From an uncultured Mycoplasmatota bacterium (lineage in GTDB: Bacteria; Bacillota_I; Bacilli_A; RF39; UBA660), in NCBI GenBank assembly GCA_900552495.1, contig URZY01000008.1, positions 1 to 64,000 on the forward strand: a DNA stretch of 64,000 nt, in the 5' to 3' direction. Below the pieces are notes generated by a model. That model saw only the letters and a list, made by a program, of their open reading frames with translations, did no database searches and had not been told where the DNA came from. Positions within the stretch are counted from its first letter, which is position 1; each line of letters opens with the position of its first letter. Made by a program: the position numbers and the translations under genes. This document shows positions 42,230 to 51,493 of the stretch, in pieces.

Positions 42230-42703
42230 TTATATGATTAGATCAGCAAGTTCATAGTCAATAACTTTTGATAAGTCGGTTAAACTTAATTCAACTTGAT
42301 AGCCGATCTTTCCTCCACTAAATATTATAGTCAAATAATTAGAAGCTGATTCATCAATTACTGTTTTAAAGTTTTTTTTCATACCAATTGGGGAACAACC
42401 GCCATGGATGTAACCAGTTAATGAAAGTAAATCTCTAGATTTCACCATTTCAATATTTTTTTCTTGAACGGCATGGGCGGCTTTTTTTAAGTCTAACTCT
42501 TTAGAAACAGGAATTACAAAAACATAATTTATATTTTTGTTACTTTTGGTAACTAGGGTTTTAAAGACTTGATTTGGATCTTGCTTTAAAACAGTAGCCA
42601 CTTCAATTCCGGATATAGCACCTGTTTCAAGATAGTTGTATTGCTGGTAAGGGATTTTCTTTTGATCTAATATGCGCATTACATTTGTTTTTTCTTTTTT
42701 CAT
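42230..42703 (-). CDS. ybaK: Cys-tRNA(Pro) deacylase YbaK/EbsC family
   Basis: The 157-residue single-domain protein shows the YbaK pattern: VFKTLVTKSNKNINYVFVIP with its key Lys, LDLKKAAHAV, and GYIHGGCSPIGMKK. It removes mischarged Cys from tRNA-Pro in trans. Length and motifs are normal. AGGAGGAG precedes the ATG and it is nine bases past the ABC-F gene. Confidence 0.9.
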   Translation of the reverse strand: MKKEKTNVMRILDQKKIPYQQYNYLETGAISGIEVATVLKQDPNQVFKTLVTKSNKNINYVFVIPVSKELDLKKAAHAVQEKNIEMVKSRDLLSLTGYIHGGCSPIGMKKNFKTVIDESASNYLTIIFSGGKIGYQVELSLTDLSKVIDYELADLII

Positions 42704-42712
42704 ATACTCCTC

Positions 42713-44587
42713 CTAACTGAGTAATTCTTCCCACTCCAGTAATTTTTCTTGGAGGGATGTCTCAATTTCTCTAAGTTCTTTTTGAAGACTATTCATCTTA
42801 AGATAATCATTATAAATGTTGGCATCTAACATTGTTGTTTCAATCTCTTTTTGCCTTACTTCAAGTTTTTCTATTTCACGTTCAACTTTTTTAACGAGTG
42901 AATTATTATTCTTAATTTTTTCTTTTGGCAATTTTGTTTCGGCTTTGGAGTTATTTTTTACCAAATTTAACTGGGACATAGACGGCTTTGATGAAAGGTA
43001 TTCCTGATAGCTACCACGGAAATATTTTATTTCATTATTCTCAAATATTAAAAGCGAGTCTGCCACTTTATTAATGAAGTAACGATCATGTGAAACAAAT
43101 AAAATGGTACCCTCATAAGCACATAATAAATCCTCAAGATTTTCTTTACCGATAATATCTAAGTGATTGGTCGGTTCATCAAGTAATAATAAATTGGGCG
43201 AAGTTTTAAGAATTTTACACAAACGAAGGCGAACTTTCTCACCTCCTGAAAGCAATTTTATTTGTTTAAAAACATCATCTCCACTAAACTGAAAAGCACC
43301 AAGGGTTTTTCTTATTTGTAGTGGCTCTTCGTTAGGAAACGTTTGTTGATATTCATCATAGACCGTATTCTCCTCAGTTATAAATTCAATTTGCTGATCA
43401 AAATATGCTAGATGAACATTAAAACCGTAGGTGTATTTTCCACTTATTTTAGGAATAGCACCGATTAAGGTTTTTATTAAAGTGGATTTGCCTTTACCAT
43501 TTTCTCCAATTATAGCTAATTTTTGGCCTTTGTATAATTCAAAAGTAGCTTTCCCAAGTGAAATCCCCTCATAGCCAAAAATTAGGTCTCGGACAGTTAA
43601 AACGATGTTACTACTTTCATTTGTTATTTTGAGTGTTGTATTAAATGTTTTTAAATCGTACTTTTGAGGTTTTTCTACTAATTGCATTTGTTCTATTTTT
43701 TTTAATTTTGACATAGCCATTGAAGCTTTACTTGGTTTATAACGAAAACGATCAGCAATGGCTTGAAGGCGTTTTATTTCTTTTTGTTGATATTCATAGT
43801 CCTCTAATTGGCGCTCATAGTTTAACTTCTTTTGATGTTCAAAAGCAGTATAATTGCCTTTATATTTGGTAAGAGAAGCATACTCTATTTCATAAACTTT
43901 ATTAACTACTTTATCTAAAAACATTCGGTCGTGAGAAACGACTACTAAAGCTTTAGGATAGTTACTTAAATAGGTTTCCAACCATTCAACAGTTACAATG
44001 TCTAGATGATTTGTTGGTTCATCAAGTAGCAATATATCAGGCTTACTTAACAATAATTTCAAAAAGGAAATCTTTGTACGTTCACCACCGGAAAATTCAG
44101 ATAATTTTTTTTGCTTATCTTCTTTGGTAAAGCCAAATTTTTGAAGTGCTAATTCATATTCTTTTTTATATTCATAGCCACCGGCATACTTATATTTTTC
44201 TAGTGTATTAGTATAAGCTTCTATGCTTTTGGTGGTGGCATTAGTTTCTAGTTCTTGCTCTAAACTTTTTATCTTTTGCTCTAACTTAATTATTGGAGCG
44301 TAGTTTTTTAAGATTTCATCAATTAACGTTACCGATAAATCGGCAAAGGCATGTTGTTCTTGATAGCCGATTGTTGGTTTACCAATTTTTATTATTTGTA
44401 GTTCCTCTTCGCCGATGCCGGTTTCTAATAATTCATTATCTATTAGAGCTTTTAAAAGAGAAGTTTTCCCACTACCATTGCGACCAACTATGGCGATTTT
44501 ATCGTTATTTTCAATACAAAAGTTTATTTCTTCTAGAATTGTATTGGCACCAAAAGTTATGGCACCATTTATTATTTTATATTCCAT
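42713..44587 (-). CDS. ABC-F family ATPase
   Basis: Two ABC domains in one 624-residue chain, without membrane parts: Walker A at GRNGSGKTSLL and GENGKGKSTLI, signatures LSEFSGGERTKISF and LLSGGEKVRLRL, and Walker B ILLLDEPTNHLDI and LLLLDEPTNHLDI. Between them lies the basic linker (about 240-310, KPSKASMAMSKLKKIEQM) that enters the ribosome in ABC-F factors. A C-terminal coiled coil follows. It acts in translation or ribosome protection; which subfamily is not clear. AAAAGGAGG precedes the ATG, and an extended -10 (TGCTATAAT) lies some 35 bases upstream. Confidence 0.92.
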   Translation of the reverse strand: MEYKIINGAITFGANTILEEINFCIENNDKIAIVGRNGSGKTSLLKALIDNELLETGIGEEELQIIKIGKPTIGYQEQHAFADLSVTLIDEILKNYAPIIKLEQKIKSLEQELETNATTKSIEAYTNTLEKYKYAGGYEYKKEYELALQKFGFTKEDKQKKLSEFSGGERTKISFLKLLLSKPDILLLDEPTNHLDIVTVEWLETYLSNYPKALVVVSHDRMFLDKVVNKVYEIEYASLTKYKGNYTAFEHQKKLNYERQLEDYEYQQKEIKRLQAIADRFRYKPSKASMAMSKLKKIEQMQLVEKPQKYDLKTFNTTLKITNESSNIVLTVRDLIFGYEGISLGKATFELYKGQKLAIIGENGKGKSTLIKTLIGAIPKISGKYTYGFNVHLAYFDQQIEFITEENTVYDEYQQTFPNEEPLQIRKTLGAFQFSGDDVFKQIKLLSGGEKVRLRLCKILKTSPNLLLLDEPTNHLDIIGKENLEDLLCAYEGTILFVSHDRYFINKVADSLLIFENNEIKYFRGSYQEYLSSKPSMSQLNLVKNNSKAETKLPKEKIKNNNSLVKKVEREIEKLEVRQKEIETTMLDANIYNDYLKMNSLQKELREIETSLQEKLLEWEELLS

Positions 44588-44625
44588 GGATGGCCTCCTT
44601 TTTTTATGAGATAAGTTTATTATAG

Positions 44626-44658
44626 CATAAAAAAGACAAATCAGTTAGATTTGTCTTT
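44626..44658 (-). terminator. Terminator overlapping the pseudouridine synthase stop codon
   Basis: AAAGACAAATC and GATTTGTCTTT form an eleven-pair stem; the TGA at 44641-44643 lies at the stem-loop edge. Confidence 0.85.
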
Positions 44659-45360
44659 AGATGAGTTTGTTACCTTGGCTAGTTCTTCTTTCGTTAATTC
44701 ACGACATGTACCTCTTGCTAGATCAGTTGGAAGAAATAAATTTCCCATTCCTAAGCGCTCTAATTCGATGACAGTTGCTTTACAGGCAGCAAACATTCTT
44801 TTAATTTGATGGTAACGTCCTTCAGTTATAGTTACTATCGCTTCAAAAGTATTCTTTATTTCCAAAGATGCACTTTTGCACTTTCCATCATTTAAGATAA
44901 TCCCAGCTTTAAAAGCTTCTATCATTTCCTTAGTTAGTGGAATATCGACAGTTACCTTGTAAGTTTTTGGAACATGTTTTTTAGGAGACAAAATATCGTG
45001 GGCAAATTGACCATCGTCAGTGATAATCATCAATCCGGTTGTATCCTTATCTAAACGACCAGCTGGAAACAAGTCACGGTGAAGATATTTCGAGGGAACT
45101 AGATCTAAAACTGTAGCTTGTGTAGGATCAGTAGTAGCCGAAATATAGTCTTTGGGTTTATTTAATATTAAGTAAACATGTTCTTGAAAGGTTAAGGCTT
45201 TGTTATCAAGCATTATTTTATCTTTAATAGGATTGATTTTTAAGTCCGCTTTTTCAACTGTAATACTATTGACAGAGACCCTTTTTTGCCGCACTAAATT
45301 CCTTACTTCTTTACGAGAGTACTCTGTTAAGGAAGAAATTATTTTATCTAATCTTTCCAT
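44641..45360 (-). CDS. rRNA pseudouridine synthase, RsuA family
   Basis: The 239-residue enzyme has an N-terminal S4 RNA-binding domain (MERLDKIISSLTEYSRKEVR, VRQKRVSVNS) and a catalytic domain with GRLDKDTTGLMIITDDG near 100, where Asp is the nucleophile, then EGRYHQIKRMFA. This is the RsuA/RluB/RluE group acting on 16S or 23S rRNA; the exact position modified cannot be told. GTAGGAG precedes the ATG. It lies in a run with the small PH-like gene and the Ppx/GppA homologue. Confidence 0.92.
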   Translation of the reverse strand: MERLDKIISSLTEYSRKEVRNLVRQKRVSVNSITVEKADLKINPIKDKIMLDNKALTFQEHVYLILNKPKDYISATTDPTQATVLDLVPSKYLHRDLFPAGRLDKDTTGLMIITDDGQFAHDILSPKKHVPKTYKVTVDIPLTKEMIEAFKAGIILNDGKCKSASLEIKNTFEAIVTITEGRYHQIKRMFAACKATVIELERLGMGNLFLPTDLARGTCRELTKEELAKVTNSSKDKSN

Positions 45361-45369
45361 AGTTTTCTC

Positions 45370-45771
45370 CTACTGTTGTCGATTTTTATAAAAATAATTA
45401 TGTTCTTCTAGAAATTTAGTATTTTGTTTAATCCAAGGACAGCCAATAACCATTCTATTTATTTGAAATTTATATATATTAGTGGTTGTTTTAATAGTCA
45501 TTTTGCCTAAAATGAGAAAATGTTGCATTTTAAAATCAACCACTTCCTCCCAAGGAATTATAGCATATTGGTTACCATCAAGGGGATAAATCGTAATGCC
45601 AGTTTCATCGAACAAGAAAAAATAAAATTCTGATTTATCAAAACGAATATAAGTTCTCCATGGTGTAGGAATAACTCTATTAGGCATAGGAATATTTGTT
45701 CCATAAATAATATTATTTGGGTTGGTTATATTGTATTTATTAATAAGTGCTTCTAATCGATTAGTAATCAT
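45370..45771 (-). CDS. Hypothetical PH-domain-like protein
   Basis: A 133-residue soluble protein with a strand pattern (YFFLFDETGITIYPLD, IIPWEEVVDFKMQHFLILG) resembling bacterial PH-like domains. No catalytic motif and no signal peptide are visible. AAAGGAG precedes the ATG. It is 10 bases ahead of the pseudouridine synthase gene and 16 bases after the Ppx/GppA homologue, so it is part of that operon. Function is unknown. Confidence 0.65.
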   Translation of the reverse strand: MITNRLEALINKYNITNPNNIIYGTNIPMPNRVIPTPWRTYIRFDKSEFYFFLFDETGITIYPLDGNQYAIIPWEEVVDFKMQHFLILGKMTIKTTTNIYKFQINRMVIGCPWIKQNTKFLEEHNYFYKNRQQ

Positions 45772-45786
45772 AGGTACTCCTTTCTT

Positions 45787-46683
45787 CTACTGATTGCTTA
45801 ACTTTTCTTTTAAGCCATCTTCCATATTAATTTTGGTAGGTATTATGTACTTTGCCTCAATTTTATGAGAAATTAAATTAGTTATTACTTTCATAGCTCG
45901 TGAACCATCAAACCATTTAGGATTATCACTATTTTGACGGATTTTGTTTAAAGAAGTTTGTAAGGCATTATGATCGTAAAAATCACTTTTAGTAATTGGG
46001 ATCATGTAAAGTTGATTGGAACTGTCATATATAGTGTTTTTAAACAATTCGTAGTTGGCATTATTATACCAATATAGATGGTCTCCACCAGCTAGTATTA
46101 AAATATCTGCTTTAAAAGGAATATCGCCTACCAAACTAGAAATATAATTATAGACTTCATCAAAAGAGCAGGTTGGAAAGTCGTCTTTTAAGCTTTCAAA
46201 TTTTTTGGTAATATCTACAACTCCAAAATTATAAAATTGTTGATGCTTTACTTTTTTATCTTCAATATGAATCAATTCTATTGAGCCGCCGCCACCAATA
46301 AAAACACATAAGCTCTTATTGTAGTCGATATCTTTGTAGCAACCTAAGGCCGTGTATAAAGCCTCATCTTTTTGAGATACAACTTCAATCATTACTTGAT
46401 AATTCTTACTAAGGTAATTGTTTATTTCTTGTAATTCAATTGGACTAATATTTCTAAAGATACTGCAGCCATAAACATTAACTTCATTAGTATATTCTTT
46501 TGCTTTAGTGATTATTTTATATAACTTTTCTAAGTCATTAGAATCTAGACATTGACCTAAAGAATAGTTCTTTTTAAATTCTATAGTTGTATTATTTTCA
46601 TAAATTAGAGTATTGTCTTCATAAATGTGAGTTTTTGTATTGTTACTGCCAATTTCAATAATGGCAAATTGCTTTTTTTTCAT
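45787..46683 (-). CDS. Ppx/GppA phosphatase family protein
   Basis: The 298-residue protein has the ASKHA-fold phosphate loops of exopolyphosphatase/pppGpp phosphatases: IIEIGSNNTKTHIY near residue 8 and CVFIGGGGSIELIHI near 144, plus a catalytic-type Glu in SQKDEALYTALG. It corresponds to the short form with domains I and II only. It may hydrolyse polyphosphate or guanosine pentaphosphate, or have a related role. GTGGAGG precedes the ATG and an extended -10 (TGTTATAAT) lies just upstream. Confidence 0.82.
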   Translation of the reverse strand: MKKKQFAIIEIGSNNTKTHIYEDNTLIYENNTTIEFKKNYSLGQCLDSNDLEKLYKIITKAKEYTNEVNVYGCSIFRNISPIELQEINNYLSKNYQVMIEVVSQKDEALYTALGCYKDIDYNKSLCVFIGGGGSIELIHIEDKKVKHQQFYNFGVVDITKKFESLKDDFPTCSFDEVYNYISSLVGDIPFKADILILAGGDHLYWYNNANYELFKNTIYDSSNQLYMIPITKSDFYDHNALQTSLNKIRQNSDNPKWFDGSRAMKVITNLISHKIEAKYIIPTKINMEDGLKEKLSNQ

Positions 46684-46786
46684 AGAGCCTCCACTTTATT
46701 TCCTTAAGTAAATTATAACATAAATATGTGATATTATTTAAAGTTTTTATAGATTAGTAATTATGAAAAATAATTTTAGGAAATAA

Positions 46787-46813
46787 AAGCAGCCTCAATA
46801 TGGGCTGCTTCTA
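46787..46813 (-). terminator. Intrinsic terminator of the ABC permease gene
   Basis: GAAGCAGCC and GGCTGCTTT form a GC-rich stem immediately after the stop codon, followed by TATTT. Confidence 0.85.
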
Positions 46814-49228
46814 TTATTCAACTGATTTTAGTGATTCAATCATATTTATCTTCTTTAACTTATAGTAAGTAACAACTAACATAATAAGTGCAAAAAATAG
46901 AGTTAAACAAGCAGAATAAATATAACTTTGAATTTTTATTTCTTTTAAGAAAATCATGTGATCGACTTCTAACAAGGACATAATAACACTATGAAGTGGT
47001 GGTGTTATTATAAGACCTGCTATAATTCCTACAATGACTAGTATTAATGTTTCTCTATAAATATAGGCGTTAGACTCATTGTCAGTGAATCCTAATACTT
47101 TTAAAGTAGCAATTTCTCTAGTTCGTTCGCTAATGTTGATGCTCGTGAGATTATATAAAACAGTTAGTGCTAAGGCAGACGAAATAAAGACTAGTAAAAC
47201 AATAACACTGTTCAAACCTTCAACAGCTTCATTAGCAGAAGTTAATAAATCTTCCTTAAAACTAATGCTCATTATGTCTTCTGATTCTAAAAGTTTAGTA
47301 GCAATTTTATTCTTATTTTTAACATTATTACTTACAATAACATTATACTTTATGTCTTGTTCAAATATTTTCTTGTAATATTCTTTAGACATATAAATAT
47401 AATTTGAGACATAGTTTTCAGCAATACCAGCTACTTTAACTTTAAAGGTTTCTTGATTTAAAGATTTAATGGTGAATTTGTCACCTACTTTTAAATCAAA
47501 TCTTTCTTGGATTTTTGGAGTAATAATTACTCCATTATCTTCTAACGTCAATTTTTGATTAGTTTTTTTATTTCTTAAAGTAAAATATTTATTAAACTGT
47601 TTTGTTGTATTTTCAGGAACAACAACAAATACATCTAGAGTATTATCTTTATCTTCAACTTTATATGCAGTCTGGTTTAAAAGAAATTCGTCTTTTATTA
47701 ATCCAGAAAATAGTTCTTTTTGTTGGCTAGATAATTCTGTAATGTTACTATTTAAAATCAGCATATTGTCATATTTAAATAAATCATTATATTGTTTATC
47801 GCCAACAGTATTTATACTATCTTTCAATGCAAAACCTAGCATAATCATAAATGTACAACCCATTGCTCCTAGGAAGGTAATGAATCCTCTCTTACGATAA
47901 CGTGAAATATTTCTAACTGTAATCTTGGAAGAGAATGATAGGCGATCCCAAATAAAGTGAACTTTTTCTAGTAGGACTTTCTTACCTTTTTTAGGAGGCT
48001 CAGGTCGTAATAAGTTAGCTGGAGCAGTTTTTAATTCCTTACTGCAGGCTGTAACAGTTACGTAAATCATAAGACCACATGATATTAGTAATGAAAGTAC
48101 AAAAGTCGTTAAACCAAAATGGTATGGCATATCTGGAAAATTTAATGGGAAACAGTTGTATACTAACTGTGGCAAAAAGATTGTTCCTAAAAAATAACCA
48201 ACTATAGCCCCAATTATTGTTGCTGATAAAACATAAGCAAGATATGTTTTCGTAATTGTCTCTTTATCAAAACCTAGTGATAGGAGTGTTCCCATTTCTC
48301 CACGTTCTTCAGTTATCATACGTGTCATTGTATTGGAAGTCATAAGAATTACTATTAAAATGAAGAAAAAAGGAATAACATCGGCAATGATATTAACTTG
48401 GTCATATTGACTATCTAGAATTGTATAGGCCGTTACAAAATCGTCTCTTGTTTGAAAGTGCCACGTAATTCCCCAGAAATCTTTATCACTTAATTTACCA
48501 TTACTTTCTTTGATTAATTCATCTACTCGTTCGGTAGTTCGCTCATTTTTTACAACTTTCAATTGATCTTCTATCTTATCTGTTTTTAATTTATACCCTT
48601 CAGAATAAGAAACATCTATTTCTTTTTTATCTAAAACAAGGTAAGCTTCCGTATAAAATCTATTTTTAAAATTTGTTTTAGGAATAAATGCAAATGAATA
48701 TAGTTTTCCATTCCCAATATCGGAACTTCCAAATTCATTTGTAGAATATATTGGCGAATGAATTGTCCCTACTACTTTGTAAGTAGTAACAGCTAAATCG
48801 CCTTGATAATCTTCATTAACTTTAATAAGGTCCCCTACTTTGTAATGGTTGGCATCAGCTAAGCACTCATTACTTTTTTTCGGTGTTGTTCCAGCAACTA
48901 GTTGATATCCATTGATGTCTTCCTCGAGCGAATGAAGCCTAATAACGTTTTCGTCAACTATAACATCTTTTGAATAACTACCAACTGATTTTTTTACACC
49001 AGTTAATTTCATTGCGGCAATATCTTCATCGTCAAAACCGATAGGGCTTAATATTTTAATATCAGCTAAAGCGGTTTCCTCATAATATAAATTTTGTGTC
49101 TGTTGAATATTAGGAATACTTTCTTTGATACCGGTATAAAAGCCTACACCTAAAAGAATAATTAAGCCTAGGGATAAGTATCTTCCTAAAGATTTTTTGA
49201 TCTTTCTAGTAGTGTTTTTCCAAAGCAT
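46814..49228 (-). CDS. ABC transporter permease, FtsX/MacB type
   Basis: An 804-residue permease with an N-terminal helix (about 16-34), a large outer domain, a first FtsX block of three helices (about 285-400) containing MTRMITEERGEMGTLLSLG, a second outer domain, and a final FtsX block (about 680-800) with INISERTREIATLKVLG. This double layout is typical of Firmicute exporters for lipids, peptides or surface signalling. ATG 49228 follows the ATPase stop by a few bases. It works with the ATPase at 49234-50001. The cargo is unknown. Confidence 0.9.
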   Translation of the reverse strand: MLWKNTTRKIKKSLGRYLSLGLIILLGVGFYTGIKESIPNIQQTQNLYYEETALADIKILSPIGFDDEDIAAMKLTGVKKSVGSYSKDVIVDENVIRLHSLEEDINGYQLVAGTTPKKSNECLADANHYKVGDLIKVNEDYQGDLAVTTYKVVGTIHSPIYSTNEFGSSDIGNGKLYSFAFIPKTNFKNRFYTEAYLVLDKKEIDVSYSEGYKLKTDKIEDQLKVVKNERTTERVDELIKESNGKLSDKDFWGITWHFQTRDDFVTAYTILDSQYDQVNIIADVIPFFFILIVILMTSNTMTRMITEERGEMGTLLSLGFDKETITKTYLAYVLSATIIGAIVGYFLGTIFLPQLVYNCFPLNFPDMPYHFGLTTFVLSLLISCGLMIYVTVTACSKELKTAPANLLRPEPPKKGKKVLLEKVHFIWDRLSFSSKITVRNISRYRKRGFITFLGAMGCTFMIMLGFALKDSINTVGDKQYNDLFKYDNMLILNSNITELSSQQKELFSGLIKDEFLLNQTAYKVEDKDNTLDVFVVVPENTTKQFNKYFTLRNKKTNQKLTLEDNGVIITPKIQERFDLKVGDKFTIKSLNQETFKVKVAGIAENYVSNYIYMSKEYYKKIFEQDIKYNVIVSNNVKNKNKIATKLLESEDIMSISFKEDLLTSANEAVEGLNSVIVLLVFISSALALTVLYNLTSINISERTREIATLKVLGFTDNESNAYIYRETLILVIVGIIAGLIITPPLHSVIMSLLEVDHMIFLKEIKIQSYIYSACLTLFFALIMLVVTYYKLKKINMIESLKSVE

Positions 49229-49233
49229 ACTTA

Positions 49234-50001
49234 TCACCACTCATTCTCTTTACTTTTCTTTGATTTTCTCTTTGCTCTTTTGGTCTCTGTTTTCTTTGCT
49301 TTCTTAGAAGGTCCTTTTTTAGAATCTAAGTTTTCTTTACCTTTTAGTTTAGTACTTTCAACAGTACCGTTTTTAATAGTTATTACTTTATCAGCGTAAT
49401 TTGCTATCTCGGCATTATGGGTAATAACAACAGTTGTCATATTCATAGTTTTACAATTTTTAATTAATAGGTCTATTATCATTTGTCCGGTTTTAGAATC
49501 TAAGGCACCAGTTGGTTCATCACATAATAAAATTTTAGGATTTTTAGCAATGGCTCTTGCAATTGCAACTCTTTGCTGTTCGCCTCCTGAAAGTTGTGAT
49601 GGAAAATTATGAAGACGGTCTTCTAACCCAACTAGTTTTAAAATCACCCGAGGATCTAAAGCATCTTCTGATAGTTGACAAGCTAATTCAATATTTTCCA
49701 ATACAGTAAGATTAGCTATCAAATTATAAAATTGAAAAACAAAACCAATGTCATGACGGCGGTAGTTTATCAATTCATTATAGCTTAATTGTTCAATATG
49801 TTTTTCATCGACGATAATCTCACCGGAAGTAGGATTGTCCATGCCACCTAGCATATTTAAAATAGTTGTTTTTCCAGCACCACTCGGACCAAGAATAACA
49901 ACAAAATCACCTTTTTTTATATCGAATGAGCAGTTATCAACTGCTAAAACATTAACATCCCCAGTATATTCTTTTTTAACGTTTTTAAATTCAATAAATG
50001 C
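49234..50001 (-). CDS. ABC transporter ATPase, LolD/MacB type, with Lys-rich tail
   Basis: A 255-residue ATPase: Walker A GPSGAGKTTIL near 40, Q-loop FVFQFYNL, signature LSGGEQQRVAIARA, Walker B ILLCDEPTGALD, and the H-loop VVITHNA. It drives the permease encoded just downstream. The last 35 residues are nearly all Lys/Glu/Ser/Arg (KKAKKTETKRAKRKSKKSK), unusual for this group; they may contact membrane lipid head groups or nucleic acid, but this is conjecture. ATG 50001 is used since AAGGAGG lies upstream and the frame to 50073 has no homologous extension. Confidence 0.92.
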   Translation of the reverse strand, partial: AFIEFKNVKKEYTGDVNVLAVDNCSFDIKKGDFVVILGPSGAGKTTILNMLGGMDNPTSGEIIVDEKHIEQLSYNELINYRRHDIGFVFQFYNLIANLTVLENIELACQLSEDALDPRVILKLVGLEDRLHNFPSQLSGGEQQRVAIARAIAKNPKILLCDEPTGALDSKTGQMIIDLLIKNCKTMNMTTVVITHNAEIANYADKVITIKNGTVESTKLKGKENLDSKKGPSKKAKKTETKRAKRKSKKSKENEW

Positions 50002-50056
50002 CATAACCTTTGCTTCCTCCTTACAATTTTTTCGTTTCGATACTATTGTAGCATAT

Positions 50057-50084
50057 AAAAAGCAGATTAACATCTACTTTTTTG
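50057..50084 (-). terminator. Intrinsic terminator of the patatin gene
   Basis: AAAAGTAGAT and ATCTGCTTTT pair with one G-T and end in TTTTTATA on the minus strand, about 50 bases after the stop at 50133. Confidence 0.7.
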
Positions 50085-50132
50085 TCTATTTTGTTATTTT
50101 TTTAGTTCTAATGATGCTCGTTTTACGAATTT

Positions 50133-51032
50133 TTAAATCTTGACTTTATCGTCTGTTAAACTAGCCTCTTTAGCGTTGACTATTTGAGTATTTTCTTCTA
50201 AATAAGCTTTTAAATTATTTATAATATTGTTTGTATCTGTAACACCTAAATTATACATTTCTTCTATTTTGGCAGGATCTTTTTCCATTCTGCTCATTTT
50301 AATCTTTTTTGATGGTCGGATAACAAAAATCTCTTTACTTTCTTCTAGTTGTTTTATTTTATCGAGGGTCGCATTATAGTGAAGATAACGACTATTAATT
50401 GCTTCAACTAGTTTCGGGTAATCCTTGTATCTTTTTTCAGCCATAAATGAAGGACTTTTCTTTTTTCGATAGCCAGCAGGCTTAGTTAAAACAACTATGA
50501 TTTTATCATAGCCTAGTTCTCGCATTTTCTCGACGGGAATACTATCAGCTAAAGCTCCATCGAGATACTTCTCATTGCCAATTTCAACAATTTTTGAGAC
50601 AAAGGGCATTGCCCCGGTGGCTTCGAAGACTTTTATTTGTTTTTTGGTATCAGTTATTTGGATATATTCTGCTTGTCCTGTTTTTATATTAGTAACTACG
50701 GCGTAAAACTTGGTTTTTGATTTTTGAAAAGTTTCTTCATCAAAAATATCATATTTTCTAGGAATATCATAATATGCTAGTTCTTTATTGATAATATTAC
50801 CAGTTTTTAAAAAGGTGCGTAAACCAATATAGTCTTTTTCTTTAACATACTTTTTTTGATATCTAAGAACACGCCCCGGCTGATTAGAACAGTAGTTTAT
50901 ACCAAATAAAGCTCCTGCGGAAACGCCAATTATACAATCTACTATTATATTTTCTTTTAAAAAGACATCTAAGACACCACTAGTATACAAGCCACGCATA
51001 GCACCGCCTTCTAAAACTAATCCAATTTTCAT
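50133..51032 (-). CDS. Patatin-like phospholipase
   Basis: The roughly 299-residue protein has the patatin catalytic dyad motifs: oxyanion-loop LEGGAMRGLY near 8, nucleophile GVSAGALFGIN near 39 (Ser in GxSxG) and DGALADSIPV near 155 with the Asp. These enzymes hydrolyse acyl chains of membrane lipids. No signal peptide is present. ATG 51032 is preferred to GTG 51044 because GAGGAG lies about 11 bases upstream. It stands alone between terminators. Confidence 0.9.
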   Translation of the reverse strand: MKIGLVLEGGAMRGLYTSGVLDVFLKENIIVDCIIGVSAGALFGINYCSNQPGRVLRYQKKYVKEKDYIGLRTFLKTGNIINKELAYYDIPRKYDIFDEETFQKSKTKFYAVVTNIKTGQAEYIQITDTKKQIKVFEATGAMPFVSKIVEIGNEKYLDGALADSIPVEKMRELGYDKIIVVLTKPAGYRKKKSPSFMAEKRYKDYPKLVEAINSRYLHYNATLDKIKQLEESKEIFVIRPSKKIKMSRMEKDPAKIEEMYNLGVTDTNNIINNLKAYLEENTQIVNAKEASLTDDKVKI

Positions 51033-51085
51033 ATTGTTTATCACTCCTCAATTATGTACTAAAATAGTATATCATAGATCTTTAA

Positions 51086-51124
51086 GAAAAAGAACTAATT
51101 TACTGGCGAAGAATTAGTTGTTTT
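51086..51124 (-). terminator. Terminator overlapping the zinc-ribbon gene stop
   Basis: AACTAATT and AATTAGTT flank an eleven-base loop. The stop at 51114-51116 is in the first stem arm, and TTTTTC follows on the minus strand. Confidence 0.72.
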
Positions 51125-51437
51125 TTTCACTGAATAATCGACAAATAAGAGCTAATATAAAGGGAATACCACATGTAAAAAAACTTAATTTTAAGCAAGA
51201 TAGAAGTATCTCTATTATACTTGTTTGTGATATAGTTCCAGCAAATAGTAACGACATAATTCCGATTAGTAAAATTGGTATAGGTATTAAGCCAACCACT
51301 AAAAAAATGACGCTTAAATTGGCAAGCACTGGTCTTGTTGTCTCTTTTAGTGGCTCAGCAAGAGGTTGATATTTGCCACAACTATTACAATATTTAGTAT
51401 TATTGGTTAACTTTTTACCACAATTAATACATTGCAT
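51114..51437 (-). CDS. Small zinc-ribbon membrane protein
   Basis: A 107-residue protein with a zinc ribbon at the N-terminus (CINCGKKL, CNSCGKYQ) and two long hydrophobic segments at about 37-60 and 70-100. GGAAGTG precedes ATG 51437; a start three codons earlier overlaps that site. Function is unknown; it shares the ribbon-plus-membrane plan with 13215-14147 but lacks the outer domain. Confidence 0.7.
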   Translation of the reverse strand: MQCINCGKKLTNNTKYCNSCGKYQPLAEPLKETTRPVLANLSVIFLVVGLIPIPILLIGIMSLLFAGTISQTSIIEILLSCLKLSFFTCGIPFILALICRLFSEKNN

Positions 51438-51466
51438 AAAGATCACTTCCTATAGGTGAAGATATT

Positions 51467-51493
51467 ATAAAAGTAAGGATTAATCATCCTTAC
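51467..51493 (-). terminator. Terminator overlapping the VUT-like gene stop
   Basis: GTAAGGAT and ATCCTTAC pair across the stop at 51480-51482 and are followed by TTTTATAAT. Confidence 0.75.
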
